The notes: a model not told the origin generated them from the sequence alone. A stretch of DNA of 64,000 nucleotides from Planktothrix paucivesiculata PCC 9631 (GCF_900009265.2 NZ_LR735012.1:1-64000); one strand, 5' to 3'. Positions 29,849 to 40,156 are shown, counted from the stretch's first letter. Program-made: numbers and translations.

Positions 29849-31255
29849 TTAAACCAGAGTTTGGAGATTTTTTGCGGTTTCATTTAACTTTTGAACCCCT
29901 TGTTTTGTTTGGTTAATACTGGCTGCAATTTCTGTTGAGACAAAATTGAGGTTATTCATCGCATCAACCACTTGTTCCACAGCAATTGATTGCTGTTTGG
30001 TATTCAGGGAAATTTGTTGTAAATTAACCGCCACATCATTAATCGCCTGAATAATCTCTCGAACTGATTTTGAGCCGTCCTCCGTCACTCTAACCGTTAA
30101 ATTAGCGGCGGTTTGAATATCAGTAACAATCGAACTAATTTTTTCGGCGGATCTGCGACTTTGATCGGCGAGTTTGCGAATTTCTGATGCCACCACCCCA
30201 AACCCTTTACCATTATCTCCGGCTCGGGCTGCTTCTACAGAAGCATTTAAGGCTAACATATTGGTTTGACTGGCTAAATCCGTAACCACAGCAGTAATAC
30301 TATAAATTTGTCCTAAGTGTTCACTTAAACGCATAATTTGTTGTTGTAATTGTTCCATTTTTATTTTCAAACTTAGACTACTCTCGGTTTCAAAAGATGA
30401 TTTTTGATAACCACCCGCTAAAAGTAAAACTTGATTAGCTCCGGCGGCGGCCGTTGATGCTTGTTCGGCGGATTGGCGACTTGATGCACCTAATTCATCC
30501 ATACTAGCTGTGGTTTCGTTGACGGAACTCGCCTGTTGAGCGGTGACTCGTTCTTGAGATTCCATCACACTGACTAATTCTTGGGCGGCTTGCAAAATTT
30601 GGGATGCTTCTTGATTAATTCGCTTGAAGATCAGAGTAATGAGTCCAATTCCCAACAAAACCGAACAAAATATAGTTGCTCCTGTGCCACTCCAAACCGT
30701 ATTAATCAGGTGATCTAAAGCATCATTTTGCCGTTGATGGTGCTCCTCTACTTGTTGAGTTTCTAAGTTGATAAATTTTTGAGTTTTCTCCAAAACTGTT
30801 GTTGATAGTTCCGTACCTTTTCCTTGCTTCCAAATCTCTAGGGCTTGGTCAACTTGATTATCATTAATTAATTTGAATAATGCCGAATAGTATTGTTCTA
30901 ATTGGTCTACCGATGCAGTTAAACTATCTAAATCTTGAATCAGTTCACGATTGGTAATCAGTGTTTTCACATCTACCAACGCTTCTTGATAAAGAGATTC
31001 AGCAATTTGATACATCTCACGGGACTGAGGATTTTTAACTAAAATATATCCCCGGGCAGCAATTGTTAAGTCTTTCGTGGCTAAAGCTAAGTTATTAATA
31101 GCTTGCAGGGCATCACCGGATGTTTGGACTTCTAGGGTTGTTCTCCGAACTTTTTCAACATTGGAGGATACAATTCCAGCTACTAATAAAGAGAGCAAAA
31201 TTGGAATTAAATAACCGGCAATAATCCAGTACCTTAAACCATTGACTTTTAACAT
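29849..31255 (-). CDS. Methyl-accepting chemotaxis protein (second of pair)
   Basis: A 468-residue receptor. One N-terminal membrane helix (about 9-30) and a second (about 185-208, [23 protein letters not shown]) frame a helical sensor of about 150 residues of the 4HB type. The cytoplasmic coiled coil follows directly, without an obvious HAMP domain. Its hairpin tip is [41 protein letters not shown], the contact point for CheA and CheW. No CheR/CheB-tethering pentapeptide is seen at the C-terminus. It lies 20 bases after the first receptor gene and is similar to it, suggesting duplication. Confidence 0.92.
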   Translation of the reverse strand: MLKVNGLRYWIIAGYLIPILLSLLVAGIVSSNVEKVRRTTLEVQTSGDALQAINNLALATKDLTIAARGYILVKNPQSREMYQIAESLYQEALVDVKTLITNRELIQDLDSLTASVDQLEQYYSALFKLINDNQVDQALEIWKQGKGTELSTTVLEKTQKFINLETQQVEEHHQRQNDALDHLINTVWSGTGATIFCSVLLGIGLITLIFKRINQEASQILQAAQELVSVMESQERVTAQQASSVNETTASMDELGASSRQSAEQASTAAAGANQVLLLAGGYQKSSFETESSLSLKIKMEQLQQQIMRLSEHLGQIYSITAVVTDLASQTNMLALNASVEAARAGDNGKGFGVVASEIRKLADQSRRSAEKISSIVTDIQTAANLTVRVTEDGSKSVREIIQAINDVAVNLQQISLNTKQQSIAVEQVVDAMNNLNFVSTEIAASINQTKQGVQKLNETAKNLQTLV

Positions 31256-31275
31256 ATTCCGGTGCTATTGCTATA

Positions 31276-32721
31276 TTAAACAATTGAGTTTAGATTTAAC
31301 GCCACTTCATTCAATTTTTCCATTCCTATTTTAGCTTGACTTAAGCCATTAGCGGTTTCACCGACCCCTTGACTTAAAACATTCATTGCATCTAAAACCT
31401 GTCCAATCGCGATCGCTTGTTGCTTCACATTAAGCGAAATTTGCTGATTATTCAAGACCACATTATTGACGGCTTCGGAAACCCCAGTAAAAGTATCAGC
31501 CGTTTCTCGGGTTAGTTTTGCATTATATATCACAGTTTTTGTCCCTTCTTCCGTTGCCATTACCGTTGAATTAATTGCAGTTAAAATATCAGCAACGAGG
31601 GTATTGATTTTAAAGGCAGATTTTTTACTTTCATCCGCTAATTTTCTAATTTCAGTGGCAACAACTGCAAATCCTTTCCCATGTTCTCCGGCTCTAACCG
31701 CTTCTACCGCAGCATTTAAGGCCAACATATTCGTTTGATTAGCTAGATCACTGACCAATTCAGAAATATTGCCAATTTGGTTTGTTTGTTCACTTAAACG
31801 GATAATTTGTTGGGCAATCACTTCAACTTTTTGCTGAAGATTTTCCATTCCTTCTAAGGTACTATTAACCGCTTCTTTTCCTCCTTCTGTTAATCCTAAA
31901 ACTTGTCGCGCCCCATAGGTTGCTGACTCGGCTTGTTCTGCCGTTGATTGAGATGAGGCACTCAATTCATCCATGGTTGTTGTGGTTTGATGCACAGAAC
32001 TTGCCTGTTGATTGGCAGTTCGTTCTTGTTCTGACAGGGTAGTAGCAATTTCAGTGGAAGAAGTGGCTATAACTTGCGTGGCTTGATGAATAGTTCCGCT
32101 AATATTAAGCGAAATTAATAAAGCAATGATCACAACTGTAACTAAAATTAGAAATGCTCCAATTACTAGCACATATAATAACGCTTCTAGGGCTTCTTTT
32201 GTTTTCGTTCTTTCCTGATTTAAAATATTGGCTTCTGTTATCGTAAATTCAGTGCTAATTCGATCAAAATCTGCCACATATTGAGTCCCTATTTTGGCTT
32301 TTTGAATTGCTTCGGCTAATTTTCCTTGATTGATCAGTGAAAAAGCCTGTTCAGCTATTTGATCATACTGAGTAACTAAGTTATTCAGTGTTTGTAACCG
32401 TTGTTTTTGCTCGGGACGATAAACTAAAGATTCTAGGGCTTTGGAGGCTTCTCGATAGGCGATTAAAGAGGTATTATATTCATTAACAAAGTCTTGATTT
32501 TTCAGACCGATGTATCCTCTTAGGCTGCGAATCATCCCTTGAGAACCCCGCTCTATTTCGTTTACTTTCAAAATCACTTCTTGAACTCGTTCAGCCTCTT
32601 GAAAAATCGTAGATACCTGATTGATATTGGCATAAACTAACCCTGTTAGTCCCATGAATAAAAGAACAGGTACGCTATATCCTAAAAGTAATTTTTCCCT
32701 TAGTTTTAAATCATTAAACAT
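31276..32721 (-). CDS. Methyl-accepting chemotaxis protein (first of pair)
   Basis: A 481-residue receptor with the same plan as its neighbour. The N-terminal helix LLLGYSVPVLLFMGLTGLVYA is followed by a periplasmic four-helix sensor (about 30-180), a long second membrane helix (LLYVLVIGAFLILVTVVIIALLI) and the signalling coiled coil. The tip is [42 protein letters not shown]. Glutamine-rich heptads around STTTMDELSASSQSTAEQAE are likely methylation helices. The signal is unknown. The gene follows the double-CheW gene by 53 bases. Confidence 0.92.
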   Translation of the reverse strand: MFNDLKLREKLLLGYSVPVLLFMGLTGLVYANINQVSTIFQEAERVQEVILKVNEIERGSQGMIRSLRGYIGLKNQDFVNEYNTSLIAYREASKALESLVYRPEQKQRLQTLNNLVTQYDQIAEQAFSLINQGKLAEAIQKAKIGTQYVADFDRISTEFTITEANILNQERTKTKEALEALLYVLVIGAFLILVTVVIIALLISLNISGTIHQATQVIATSSTEIATTLSEQERTANQQASSVHQTTTTMDELSASSQSTAEQAESATYGARQVLGLTEGGKEAVNSTLEGMENLQQKVEVIAQQIIRLSEQTNQIGNISELVSDLANQTNMLALNAAVEAVRAGEHGKGFAVVATEIRKLADESKKSAFKINTLVADILTAINSTVMATEEGTKTVIYNAKLTRETADTFTGVSEAVNNVVLNNQQISLNVKQQAIAIGQVLDAMNVLSQGVGETANGLSQAKIGMEKLNEVALNLNSIV

Positions 32722-32774
32722 ATCATTTTTGCAGGTTGACTATAAAATTTGTGGAAGCGATATGAATTCGGAGA

Positions 32775-33857
32775 TTAAACTTCTTGGTCAACAAATAATT
32801 CCCCTTGAGTCATGATTTTTGCTACATTCAGAATACTCATCATTTTATCTTGATAGAAGGCTGTCCCCTGTAAGTATTCATCCTGTTTGAGATGAACCGC
32901 CGTAGGAATAGTTTTAATCTCCGATTCTTTTAAGTATATGACATCAAAAATTCCTTCTACTATAATTCCAGCCACAATATCATTAATTTTAACAATCATA
33001 GCCTTAGAGAATACCTGGGAGGTTTGTAAAGGCAAATTCACTAGACCCCGAATATTCACTAAGGTTAATATTTCTCCGCGTAAGTTCATATTTCCCACAA
33101 TATGAGGGGGAGTACAAGGAATCGGTGTCACATGATGAATGTCTGTAAATTCTCGGATAATTTCTAAGTTAACCCCAAAATATTCTTCATTTAAACAAAT
33201 CACCGCTAAAGGAACTAACCCGGCAAAATCTTGATTATCAATAGGACGTCTTAAATTTTTAGCTCGTTCCTGAAAAATTATGCGTTCTTCTGGGGTTGCA
33301 TTGGGAGAGAAAATATAATTTTGTACTTTCTGGTGGGTGTATTTTCTGGAGGAATCTCCCGGGATATGGGGTTGATTATCTTCAAGATTTATTCTCTCTA
33401 AATTAAAATCTGGGAGAGAGTGACTAATATATTGGATCAGGGTTTCTGGATTTAAAATCATGACTAAATGTTCATCAACTTGAGCCACACCTTGAAGATA
33501 ATAGGAAGGGTGAAACTGATCAAATTCCTGTTGGAAGTTAAACGTTAATTCAGTTTTAATGGCATCGGTAGTAATCATTTTCACTTCGGAAACTTGAGTG
33601 ACAATAATTCCGAGTCTAATGTTATTAAATCTTAAAATAATCACGCTATCTGATAGTGCATAATTCGGCTCAGGATAGCCTAATCGAATGGTTAAATCAA
33701 TCACGGGAAGTAACTCCCCACGCAAATTAATTAAACCCACTAAATCCGCAGGTGCGGAGGGAATTGGAGTTAATTCCGGCAGGAAAAAAATTTCTTCCAC
33801 GACGGAAGCCATAATTGCATAACACATAGACTTCAGTGTGAAAATTAAATAAGCCAT
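32775..33857 (-). CDS. cheW: CheW-type coupling protein with two CheW domains
   Basis: A 360-residue protein with two CheW-like beta-barrel domains, about 5-150 and 205-350. Each has the core motif: PADLVGLINLRGELLPVIDL in the first and PPHIVGNMNLRGEILTLVNI in the second. Single-domain CheW proteins are about 160 residues, so this is a tandem duplication or fusion that could bridge receptors and CheA in an array, or serve both receptors. Wsp clusters instead encode two separate CheW-like proteins (WspB and WspD). The start ATG at 33857 fits the first domain. Confidence 0.88.
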   Translation of the reverse strand: MAYLIFTLKSMCYAIMASVVEEIFFLPELTPIPSAPADLVGLINLRGELLPVIDLTIRLGYPEPNYALSDSVIILRFNNIRLGIIVTQVSEVKMITTDAIKTELTFNFQQEFDQFHPSYYLQGVAQVDEHLVMILNPETLIQYISHSLPDFNLERINLEDNQPHIPGDSSRKYTHQKVQNYIFSPNATPEERIIFQERAKNLRRPIDNQDFAGLVPLAVICLNEEYFGVNLEIIREFTDIHHVTPIPCTPPHIVGNMNLRGEILTLVNIRGLVNLPLQTSQVFSKAMIVKINDIVAGIIVEGIFDVIYLKESEIKTIPTAVHLKQDEYLQGTAFYQDKMMSILNVAKIMTQGELFVDQEV

Positions 33858-33905
33858 AATCAGTTATCAGTAAAAAGTTATTAGTGAACAGTAAACAGCG
33901 AATTG

Positions 33906-35471
33906 TCAACAGTCAATAGCCAAATGTTTGTTTTCCAGAAAAACAATTAAATCTTTAGCCATCACTCCTTCCCAATGTTCAATTCTCATGGTCGGAGGTA
34001 AGGATTTGAGTAGAGATAAAGCTGTACTATACATTTTAGCTGCTCTGGTGTGATCTTTTTCTTGTTCATAAATTGATGCGAGTTCCAGATAGGCTGGAAT
34101 GGAGGAGGGAAGCAGATAAATAATTCGTTTGGACAATAATTTTGCCCCCACTAAATCCTCCTGTTCCTGAGCGATGTGCAAGAGTAAATAATAAGGTAAG
34201 ATAGATAAAGAATCTATTTCAATCGCTTTTTTACAGTAAGATATAGCTTGTTCATATTCTCCTAGATTTGCCCATGCTTGTGCTAATAAATAATAAGCAT
34301 CAAAGTTATTAGCAGATTTTTGGTTATAATTTTCATTTCTTTCTTTTTTTTCTGCAATGGTCAAATCCAGATTTTTTAAATAATAGTTAGGCATTTGGAT
34401 AAATTGTTCGGCTTTTTGAATAGCGGCTTGATACTGTTTATTTTTAAAATATCTTTTTGCTTCTTCTAGGCTTTTTTGAGATAACTTCACAACTTCGGAT
34501 TGATGATGCTCCTGTTTGTTGATTTTTGGGTATTGCTCCTGATGGTTTCGAGCAGAATACAATAAATTATCCCAACGATGATCCCGATTGCTGATCAAGT
34601 TTTTGGGCAGAGTCAAGGATTCTTTGAATAAACCTATCGAGCGTTGATAAATCATGGACTCGGGATAAATTTTTGATTGAAATTTTTCGATGCTTTCTGT
34701 CCCTTGTAATTCCGCATGACCAGTAATTAAATAGCCTCCTGGTTTTAAAACATCAAAAAACTTAGAAACTACTTGATTAATATAGTATTTTTCAAAATAA
34801 ACAAAAACATTTCGACAAATAATTAAATCCACATCTTGAATTGGGGTATAGTCAGGATAACAATAGGAATCTTTAACTAAATTCAAATTAAAAAATTTAA
34901 CCGGACTTTGAATTAACGAATTAATTTTCCAATCCTCTCTTTGTCGCACAAAGTATCGATTTCTCAGTTCTAAGTCAACCATACGGAAAGACCAAGCCGT
35001 ATATAAGCCTTGACTGGCTTTTTTTAAGGCTTCTTCATTTACATCAGTTCCCAGAATCTGAAGATTCCAACTTCCCCAGTCTGGGATTAACTGTTGAAGC
35101 AAAATAGACAGGGTATAGGGTTCTTCTCCCGTCGAACAACCGGCACTCCAAAGAGTTAGCTTTTTCGTATGTTGCCGCGATGCAATTAATTCGGGTAAAA
35201 CAATCGTTCGTAAAAGATTAATTTGACCTTGATCTCTAAAAAAATAAGTTTCTATGGTTGTAATTAAAGGAATTAATTGTTTCCATTCCTCTCGACTTTG
35301 GGAGGTATCGCTACTTAATAAATTTAAGTAAACTTGAGGATCAGGTAATTTTAAAGATTTAACTCTGATCTTGATTTTTTCAGCCAGTATACCGTAGTCC
35401 TGCAAACGAATAAATAACCCCGTTTGACTTGTAATAAGATTAATAAAAAGTTTGATTAATTCAGGTTCCAT
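33906..35471 (-). CDS. cheR: CheR-type methyltransferase with TPR domain (WspC-like)
   Basis: A 521-residue protein. The N-terminal CheR methyltransferase (about 1-275) methylates receptor glutamates with S-adenosylmethionine; visible motifs are YFFRDQGQ, LWSAGCSTGEEPYTLSILL (SAM binding), DVNEEALKKASQGLY, VDLIICRNVFVYF and GGYLITGHAE. The C-terminal half (about 330-500) has tetratricopeptide repeats such as YYLLAQAWANLGEYEQAISYCKKAIEID. CheR fused to TPRs is characteristic of WspC and FrzF. The last codons (AIDC and stop) lie in the ATCAGT-type repeat that fills the gap to cheW. Confidence 0.93.
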   Translation of the reverse strand: MEPELIKLFINLITSQTGLFIRLQDYGILAEKIKIRVKSLKLPDPQVYLNLLSSDTSQSREEWKQLIPLITTIETYFFRDQGQINLLRTIVLPELIASRQHTKKLTLWSAGCSTGEEPYTLSILLQQLIPDWGSWNLQILGTDVNEEALKKASQGLYTAWSFRMVDLELRNRYFVRQREDWKINSLIQSPVKFFNLNLVKDSYCYPDYTPIQDVDLIICRNVFVYFEKYYINQVVSKFFDVLKPGGYLITGHAELQGTESIEKFQSKIYPESMIYQRSIGLFKESLTLPKNLISNRDHRWDNLLYSARNHQEQYPKINKQEHHQSEVVKLSQKSLEEAKRYFKNKQYQAAIQKAEQFIQMPNYYLKNLDLTIAEKKERNENYNQKSANNFDAYYLLAQAWANLGEYEQAISYCKKAIEIDSLSILPYYLLLHIAQEQEDLVGAKLLSKRIIYLLPSSIPAYLELASIYEQEKDHTRAAKMYSTALSLLKSLPPTMRIEHWEGVMAKDLIVFLENKHLAIDC

Positions 35472-35631
35472 ATAATAATCAGTTATCAGTTAACAGTCAT
35501 CAGTTATCAGTTTAAGAGTTAATCAAAATCAGTCATCAGTTTGAGAGTTATTAGTTATTAGTTAATTAACTGTTGGCTTATTAACTAATAACTGATGACT
35601 GTTAACTGATGACTGATGACTGATCACTGAC
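35472..35631. repeat. ATCAGTTATCAGT-type repeat block between ycf45 and cheR
   Basis: Degenerate 7- to 10-base units (ATCAGTTATC, AGTCATCAGT) in one half face their complements (AACTGATGACTG) in the other half, so the 160 bases can fold as one long imperfect hairpin. There is no coding potential. It may separate the conserved ndhN-ldpA-ycf45 genes from the chemosensory genes. Confidence 0.75.
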
Positions 35632-37371
35632 TTAGGCGGGATAAATTCTTAAACGACGGTTGGGTTCTTCCCCAAAACTATTGGATTTCAGGCGATAATG
35701 CTCTACTAATTCATGCTGCATTTTTCTGACTTGGGGAGACCGAGGCAGTAATTCCACAGGTTGCCCTTTGGGGATCACAATTTGTTCCACCGCTAAACGG
35801 GCTTCTTCTAACGCTTCAATTTCATCGGAAGAACCACTGGCCGCAAACAAATTCAAATCCGCAATTTCTGGGGTACTGGGATCTTCCATTTGTAACAGAC
35901 GTCGCAAGGCTCGGGCAATTTGAGGGGCTGTTCCTGATTTTATCGTATGAATTGGAACTTGACGAGTTTTAGCAACATGACGGATTTTGGATTGATTTCT
36001 AATATGCGATCGCAACGCCAACACCACATCCGCACTATCAATATCCTTCGTCAAGATCACAGGTAAAGATAACATTTGGATCACCTGTTCAATTTGATGA
36101 CGAGGAACCCCATAAGGATAAATATTTAACGGTGAACCGTCCCCTAGTTTATGAATTAAGGGAAATTCCTCATCGGGGTGTAGGGGGATAACCCCAGAAA
36201 AAGACTGTTCCAGGAGTTGCTCAAAATATTGAGATTCCGACGCCGTATTTTCCACAGGTAAAGGCATCATTTTTCCTGAACCTCGCAACCCACGAACACC
36301 GGGAATTGTAGCCACAGGTTCCCGAGATTTCATCGTTGAGCGTGCAGGACTGGCAATGGGGTTGACGGGAGTATATCGTTCCTCAAAAACTTCGACTTCA
36401 CCCGCATCATTCATCGTTCTAATTTGCAAAATCGGTTGCATTCCCCGTAACAGATGATCAATCGTAGTCGCCACGGATTCATGTACAACCCAGCGTTGCT
36501 GTTCTAACATTTCCACGGCTACATCAAACGTGGGAGGGGCTTTACGCTCTAAGACCGTCTTTTGAGAACCTCGACGTCGAGCCTCATCATCCCCTAAAGT
36601 CACCGCTTGAATTCCCCCAATCAAATCGGCGAGGGTGGGGTTTTTCATTAAGTTCTCAATCCGATTCCCGTGGGCCGTACCAATCAACTGTACCCCGCGT
36701 TCGGCAATGGTTCGCGCCGCCAAAGCCTCTAGTTCTGTGCCAATCTCATCAATCACGATCACCTCTGGCATATGGTTCTCCACGGCCTCAATCATAACTT
36801 GATGTTGCAGTTCAGGACGAGCCACCTGCATCCGACGCGCCCGCCCAATAGCCGGATGGGGGATATCTCCATCCCCGGCAATTTCATTGGAGGTATCAAT
36901 AATTACTACCCGTTTTTCTAGTTCATCTGCTAACACACGGGTAATTTCTCGCAATGCCGTAGTTTTTCCCACCCCCGGACGACCAAGTAAGAGAATAGAT
37001 TGACCCGTTTCTACCAAATCTCGGATCATGCCAATCTTGCCAAAGATGGCCCGACCCACCCGACAGGTTAAACCAATTACCTTTCCCGTCCGGTTGCGAA
37101 TCGCACTAATTCGATGTAAGGTTTGCTCAATCCCCGCCCGGTTATCTCCGCTAAATTCCCCAATCTGCACAATACAATGTTCCAGATCATCCAAGGAGAC
37201 AGGGATATCCGAGAGATATTCAGCTTTGGAGGGAAAACGAGCTTCTGGAAGACGCCCCAAATCCATCACAATCTCAATCAGACTGTCTCGTTGGGGATGC
37301 TGTTGCAAATTCTGCCGAATCTCATCAGGAACAATGGAGAGTAATTTGTTCAGGTCGTCTGTAATTTGCAT
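35632..37371 (-). CDS. ycf45: Ycf45-family AAA ATPase with R3H-type C-terminus
   Basis: A 579-residue protein conserved in cyanobacteria and coded in some algal plastids. The ATPase resembles SpoIIIAA: Walker A LLLGRPGVGKTTALREI near residue 128, Walker B EVIVIDEIGTELEAL near 203, and GTAHGNRIENLMKNPTL. The C-terminal third has VVLALRSHIRN, RQVPIHTIKSGTAPQIARALRRLL and a basic tail with HELVEHYRLKSNSFGEEPNRRLRIYP that fits the R3H single-stranded nucleic acid-binding domain. The function is unknown; nucleic-acid handling is likely. It stands with ldpA and ndhN, as in many cyanobacteria. Confidence 0.88.
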   Translation of the reverse strand: MQITDDLNKLLSIVPDEIRQNLQQHPQRDSLIEIVMDLGRLPEARFPSKAEYLSDIPVSLDDLEHCIVQIGEFSGDNRAGIEQTLHRISAIRNRTGKVIGLTCRVGRAIFGKIGMIRDLVETGQSILLLGRPGVGKTTALREITRVLADELEKRVVIIDTSNEIAGDGDIPHPAIGRARRMQVARPELQHQVMIEAVENHMPEVIVIDEIGTELEALAARTIAERGVQLIGTAHGNRIENLMKNPTLADLIGGIQAVTLGDDEARRRGSQKTVLERKAPPTFDVAVEMLEQQRWVVHESVATTIDHLLRGMQPILQIRTMNDAGEVEVFEERYTPVNPIASPARSTMKSREPVATIPGVRGLRGSGKMMPLPVENTASESQYFEQLLEQSFSGVIPLHPDEEFPLIHKLGDGSPLNIYPYGVPRHQIEQVIQMLSLPVILTKDIDSADVVLALRSHIRNQSKIRHVAKTRQVPIHTIKSGTAPQIARALRRLLQMEDPSTPEIADLNLFAASGSSDEIEALEEARLAVEQIVIPKGQPVELLPRSPQVRKMQHELVEHYRLKSNSFGEEPNRRLRIYPA

Positions 37372-37514
37372 ACTTTTATCAGTAAACAGTTATTAGTTAT
37401 CGGTAAAGAAAAGAACCCGTTTTAAGTTATCTGCCATCCGCAGTTAATTCTAAACAGTTAAGACTCAGTTGGTAATCAGTGGTTTTTAATCTGAAATCTC
37501 ACACTGATAAATGA
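37372..37514. repeat. ATCAGT-type repeat in the ldpA-ycf45 gap
   Basis: Degenerate copies of ATCAGTTATTAGT and TAACTGATTT. The block extends into ldpA, forming its last codons. Confidence 0.6.
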
Positions 37515-38771
37515 TTAACTATCACCGATAACTGATTTAAGTTGGGAGACAAGGGTTGAGGCTTTACCAACCGCTTGCCAGAGCAACTTCGGATTTGCTT
37601 CGAGTACAGATAGGCTAGGGCGCGTCTTGATTGGGGAAAGGATCTTTGAAGGTTGAGCTCTGTCGGTTGGGGTTTCCTGCCGTTGAAAAGTCACCCTTTG
37701 AGGTTCGGGAGTGAATCGGGATTCCAACTGTTCCAACAGGGGTGACAACAGAACACGGGCATAGCTTCCATAGGCGACACCCGCCACCAAATGACTAGAA
37801 TTAACTGACCGTAACTGTTTTCCACCGATGGTCTGAGTTTGTTGATCAGGATTTGGAAAAACGGGGTTAAGCACAGGATCATCTATAACTGTTGGCTGTA
37901 AAAGCCCAAGGGATTTGAGCTTGGCTACAGTATAATCGTTTGTGCCACCCGCAAGCTGTACATATCCAGGTAAATTTGCTGCCAAAATTTTTTGGCACAG
38001 TTTCACGCTTGCTAAAGTTGTCCCCGCCCCAATATCTCCACTCATCGGTCGGCCATCGGTTTGCCAAATTAAGGGACAATTTAAGGGTGTAATAATTTCA
38101 GATAGGGTTTTTAGATATTCGACCACGCCATCACCGTCAGGACAACTAATTGCCACCAGTTTGAGTTTTTCCAAATAGGGTTGGATACTATTCCATAGTC
38201 GTTGAAAATCATTTTCCCGTCCAACTTGAGTATGAATTTCTAACGCATCTACCCCAGTTTGTAACACCAGGGGTGCAATTTCATCGGGGCGAAAAACATA
38301 AGACCGAGCATAAATCAGATCGGCCGGACAAATCGGAATACAGCGTCCGCAACCATAGCACAGTTCATCAATAACGCCGGATTTCGTCGGCGAAAAGGCG
38401 ATCGCTCCCGTGGGACAAACCGTTTCACAGGGTCGCCAGCAACTTTCAGGGCAAGCAGTCGCCTCGAACTGGGCCTTACGAAAATGGGGGTCTTCACCAT
38501 CATTCAAGCTGACCATTAGCCAAGGACGATAGCGATAGCCAAACCCCAGGTTTTGAGCCTGTTTACCCAGCAATTCAGCTTGGTTTAAGGCTTCCTGAGC
38601 CGCCATAATCACTGATGGATCAGCCGCCACATCGATACAGTCCGCCCCCGCTAAGGTGTAGGCTAGGGTTAAATTTCGGATGGCAGGCAAATGCTGATAA
38701 CTGGCTCCACAGATCAGTTTAAACCAGTGACCTTGTTGCAAGGCTGTAAGAGGGGATTCATGATTGTTCAC
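37515..38771 (-). CDS. ldpA: LdpA, light-dependent circadian period iron-sulfur protein
   Basis: A 418-residue protein matching LdpA of Synechococcus elongatus, a redox-sensing input to the KaiABC clock. It starts with the family region LQQGHWFKLICGASYQHLPAIRNLTLAYTLAGADCIDVAADP. It has two cysteine clusters: CPESCWRPCETVCP at about 107-120 and CYGCGRCIPICP at about 138-149, as expected for two 4Fe-4S centres. It lies between ndhN and ycf45 on the same strand, a conserved cyanobacterial grouping. The end KSVIGDS-stop is coded by ATCAGTTATC-like repeat DNA, so this tail may be a late addition. Confidence 0.9.
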   Translation of the reverse strand: MNNHESPLTALQQGHWFKLICGASYQHLPAIRNLTLAYTLAGADCIDVAADPSVIMAAQEALNQAELLGKQAQNLGFGYRYRPWLMVSLNDGEDPHFRKAQFEATACPESCWRPCETVCPTGAIAFSPTKSGVIDELCYGCGRCIPICPADLIYARSYVFRPDEIAPLVLQTGVDALEIHTQVGRENDFQRLWNSIQPYLEKLKLVAISCPDGDGVVEYLKTLSEIITPLNCPLIWQTDGRPMSGDIGAGTTLASVKLCQKILAANLPGYVQLAGGTNDYTVAKLKSLGLLQPTVIDDPVLNPVFPNPDQQTQTIGGKQLRSVNSSHLVAGVAYGSYARVLLSPLLEQLESRFTPEPQRVTFQRQETPTDRAQPSKILSPIKTRPSLSVLEANPKLLWQAVGKASTLVSQLKSVIGDS

Positions 38772-38904
38772 AATTATCAGTTATTAGTAAACAGTAATCA
38801 GTTATTAGTCATGAATCAGTTATTAGTTTTTGTTCATCAACAATAATCTTTATTTTATTTTCTGATAACTGATAACTGATAACTGAATAACTGATAACTG
38901 TAGT
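38772..38904. repeat. ATCAGT-type repeat in the ndhN-ldpA gap
   Basis: Tandem GATAACTGATAACTGAATAACTG at one side and ATCAGTTATTAGT at the other form inverted halves, similar to the blocks at 35472 and 37372. There is no gene. Confidence 0.7.
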
Positions 38905-39381
38905 TCAAGCGGCTACATCAATATCCTTCAGGGGTGTCCACTGCACAACCCGCGCTCCCCCCATCTCTACCACCAGCTTTACCCGAGGTTCTTGTAAGGG
39001 TAACTGAGTCAGAAACGTAATTTCTTGACTCGATAGAATATGACCTTCAATCATCCACAGCACTAAACCTTTCGACTTGGGCGGAAGTTGATCTAACTGG
39101 GTATTTAAAATCGGCGGAACATAATAAATATCCCCAACCGCGGCTTCATTCCCACTGCTTTTTTTACCTAAATGGGCAGGGCGAACCCCATGCACCCCCG
39201 TTAAATAAGCAGCCAAATCTCCTAAACCCCTGGCGCTCAGGTTATAGGTCGTATATCCATGGGCGCGCAACCGACGACAATACCGACCTTCAAACCCACC
39301 TTCGAGGGGAACATACATTCCTAAAGCCTTGTATGTTTCTAAATCCCTAATCAGCTTGCTTCCTGTTGTAATTAATGCCAT
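38905..39381 (-). CDS. ndhN: NAD(P)H-quinone oxidoreductase subunit N
   Basis: A 158-residue subunit of the NDH-1 complex, the cyanobacterial and plastid ferredoxin-dependent plastoquinone reductase of the thylakoid used in respiration and cyclic electron flow. NdhN belongs to the hydrophilic arm. The sequence matches the family over its whole length: ALITTGSKLIRDLETYKALG, then GGFEGRYCRRLRAHGY and LSARGLGDLAAYLTGVHGVRPAHLGK. The start ATG and length are standard. It heads the minus-strand run and is divergent from rplC. Confidence 0.95.
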   Translation of the reverse strand: MALITTGSKLIRDLETYKALGMYVPLEGGFEGRYCRRLRAHGYTTYNLSARGLGDLAAYLTGVHGVRPAHLGKKSSGNEAAVGDIYYVPPILNTQLDQLPPKSKGLVLWMIEGHILSSQEITFLTQLPLQEPRVKLVVEMGGARVVQWTPLKDIDVAA

Positions 39382-40156
39382 AACTTGGTGATTAACCTCT
39401 TAACTGCATCTTGCTGAATCTTCGCTGCAAATATTTTGACACAATAATATATTGTCACAGATTAACTTCACACCGAAAACGATTCAACTCCCCTGGAAAC
39501 TTTCTCATGTTCCAGATGGTAGGCTAGTCAATATCTTTAGCTTAACCCAACTCCCCCAATTTCCCCGAGCAATTCGATCAAAATTTCGATCAGTGATTGA
39601 CAGATTGTTAGAATTACCCTACAATTAAAAATTGTCGCTAATTGGGCAAATGCTGCTGGCTTCTAAAACATCGAATTTCAGAGGCGGTGAAGACATCGCG
39701 TTAACGTTGTACACCGCTAAAGACTTAGGTGATTAGAAGTAGATCAGCGAAGCCGAATCCGCAAGGAAAAAGCAGCCCACTGACTTTAAATCCTAAACAA
39801 ATTCGGCGCAAGCCAAATAATCTGCACAGGGTTTAAAATATGTCAGCAACGGATACTGAGTAGCTTACTGCTCAAGTCCAGGACGACAGAAGGCAATATC
39901 GAGAAAAATCCTCGATTCGCAAACAGCTTAGAACTTGTTGATAGCGTGAAACTGTTCTAAACTCCCCCAAAATTTATCCTCCTTAAACGGTGGGATACGT
40001 TTTTGGTGTGTTTAAACTTCAGCAAGCCATTTTCAAAAATGTCTTGTTTGTCTGTTGCAAGCGGATTCTTCCTAAAAGTTGATCCGAATTTTATAATTCC
40101 TAGCAGTCAATGGTGTAAAAGTAAGTCCAAACTGTAAGGACACAAAGCAATCAAAT
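39382..40156. other. Gene-free structured region between ndhN and rplC
   Basis: No open gene is seen here. Several inverted repeats exist: CTTCTAA (39660-39666) with TTAGAAG (39733-39739), and inside it GCGGTG (39684-39689) with CACCGC (39712-39717); also ACAATT with AATTGT at 39621-39635. The ndhN promoter and the start of the ribosomal operon transcript should both lie here. A long structured leader RNA or a decayed mobile element are both possible. Confidence 0.4.

Noticed and set aside
35472-35631. Terminator or attenuator for ycf45
   Set aside because: The fold is long and AT-rich without a GC stem and T-run; the same sequence occurs within operons, so a specific terminator role is not supported.
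39640-39760. tmRNA, RNase P RNA or 6S RNA before the ribosomal operon
   Set aside because: None of the conserved termini or core motifs of these RNAs that I know are present; only generic stems are seen.
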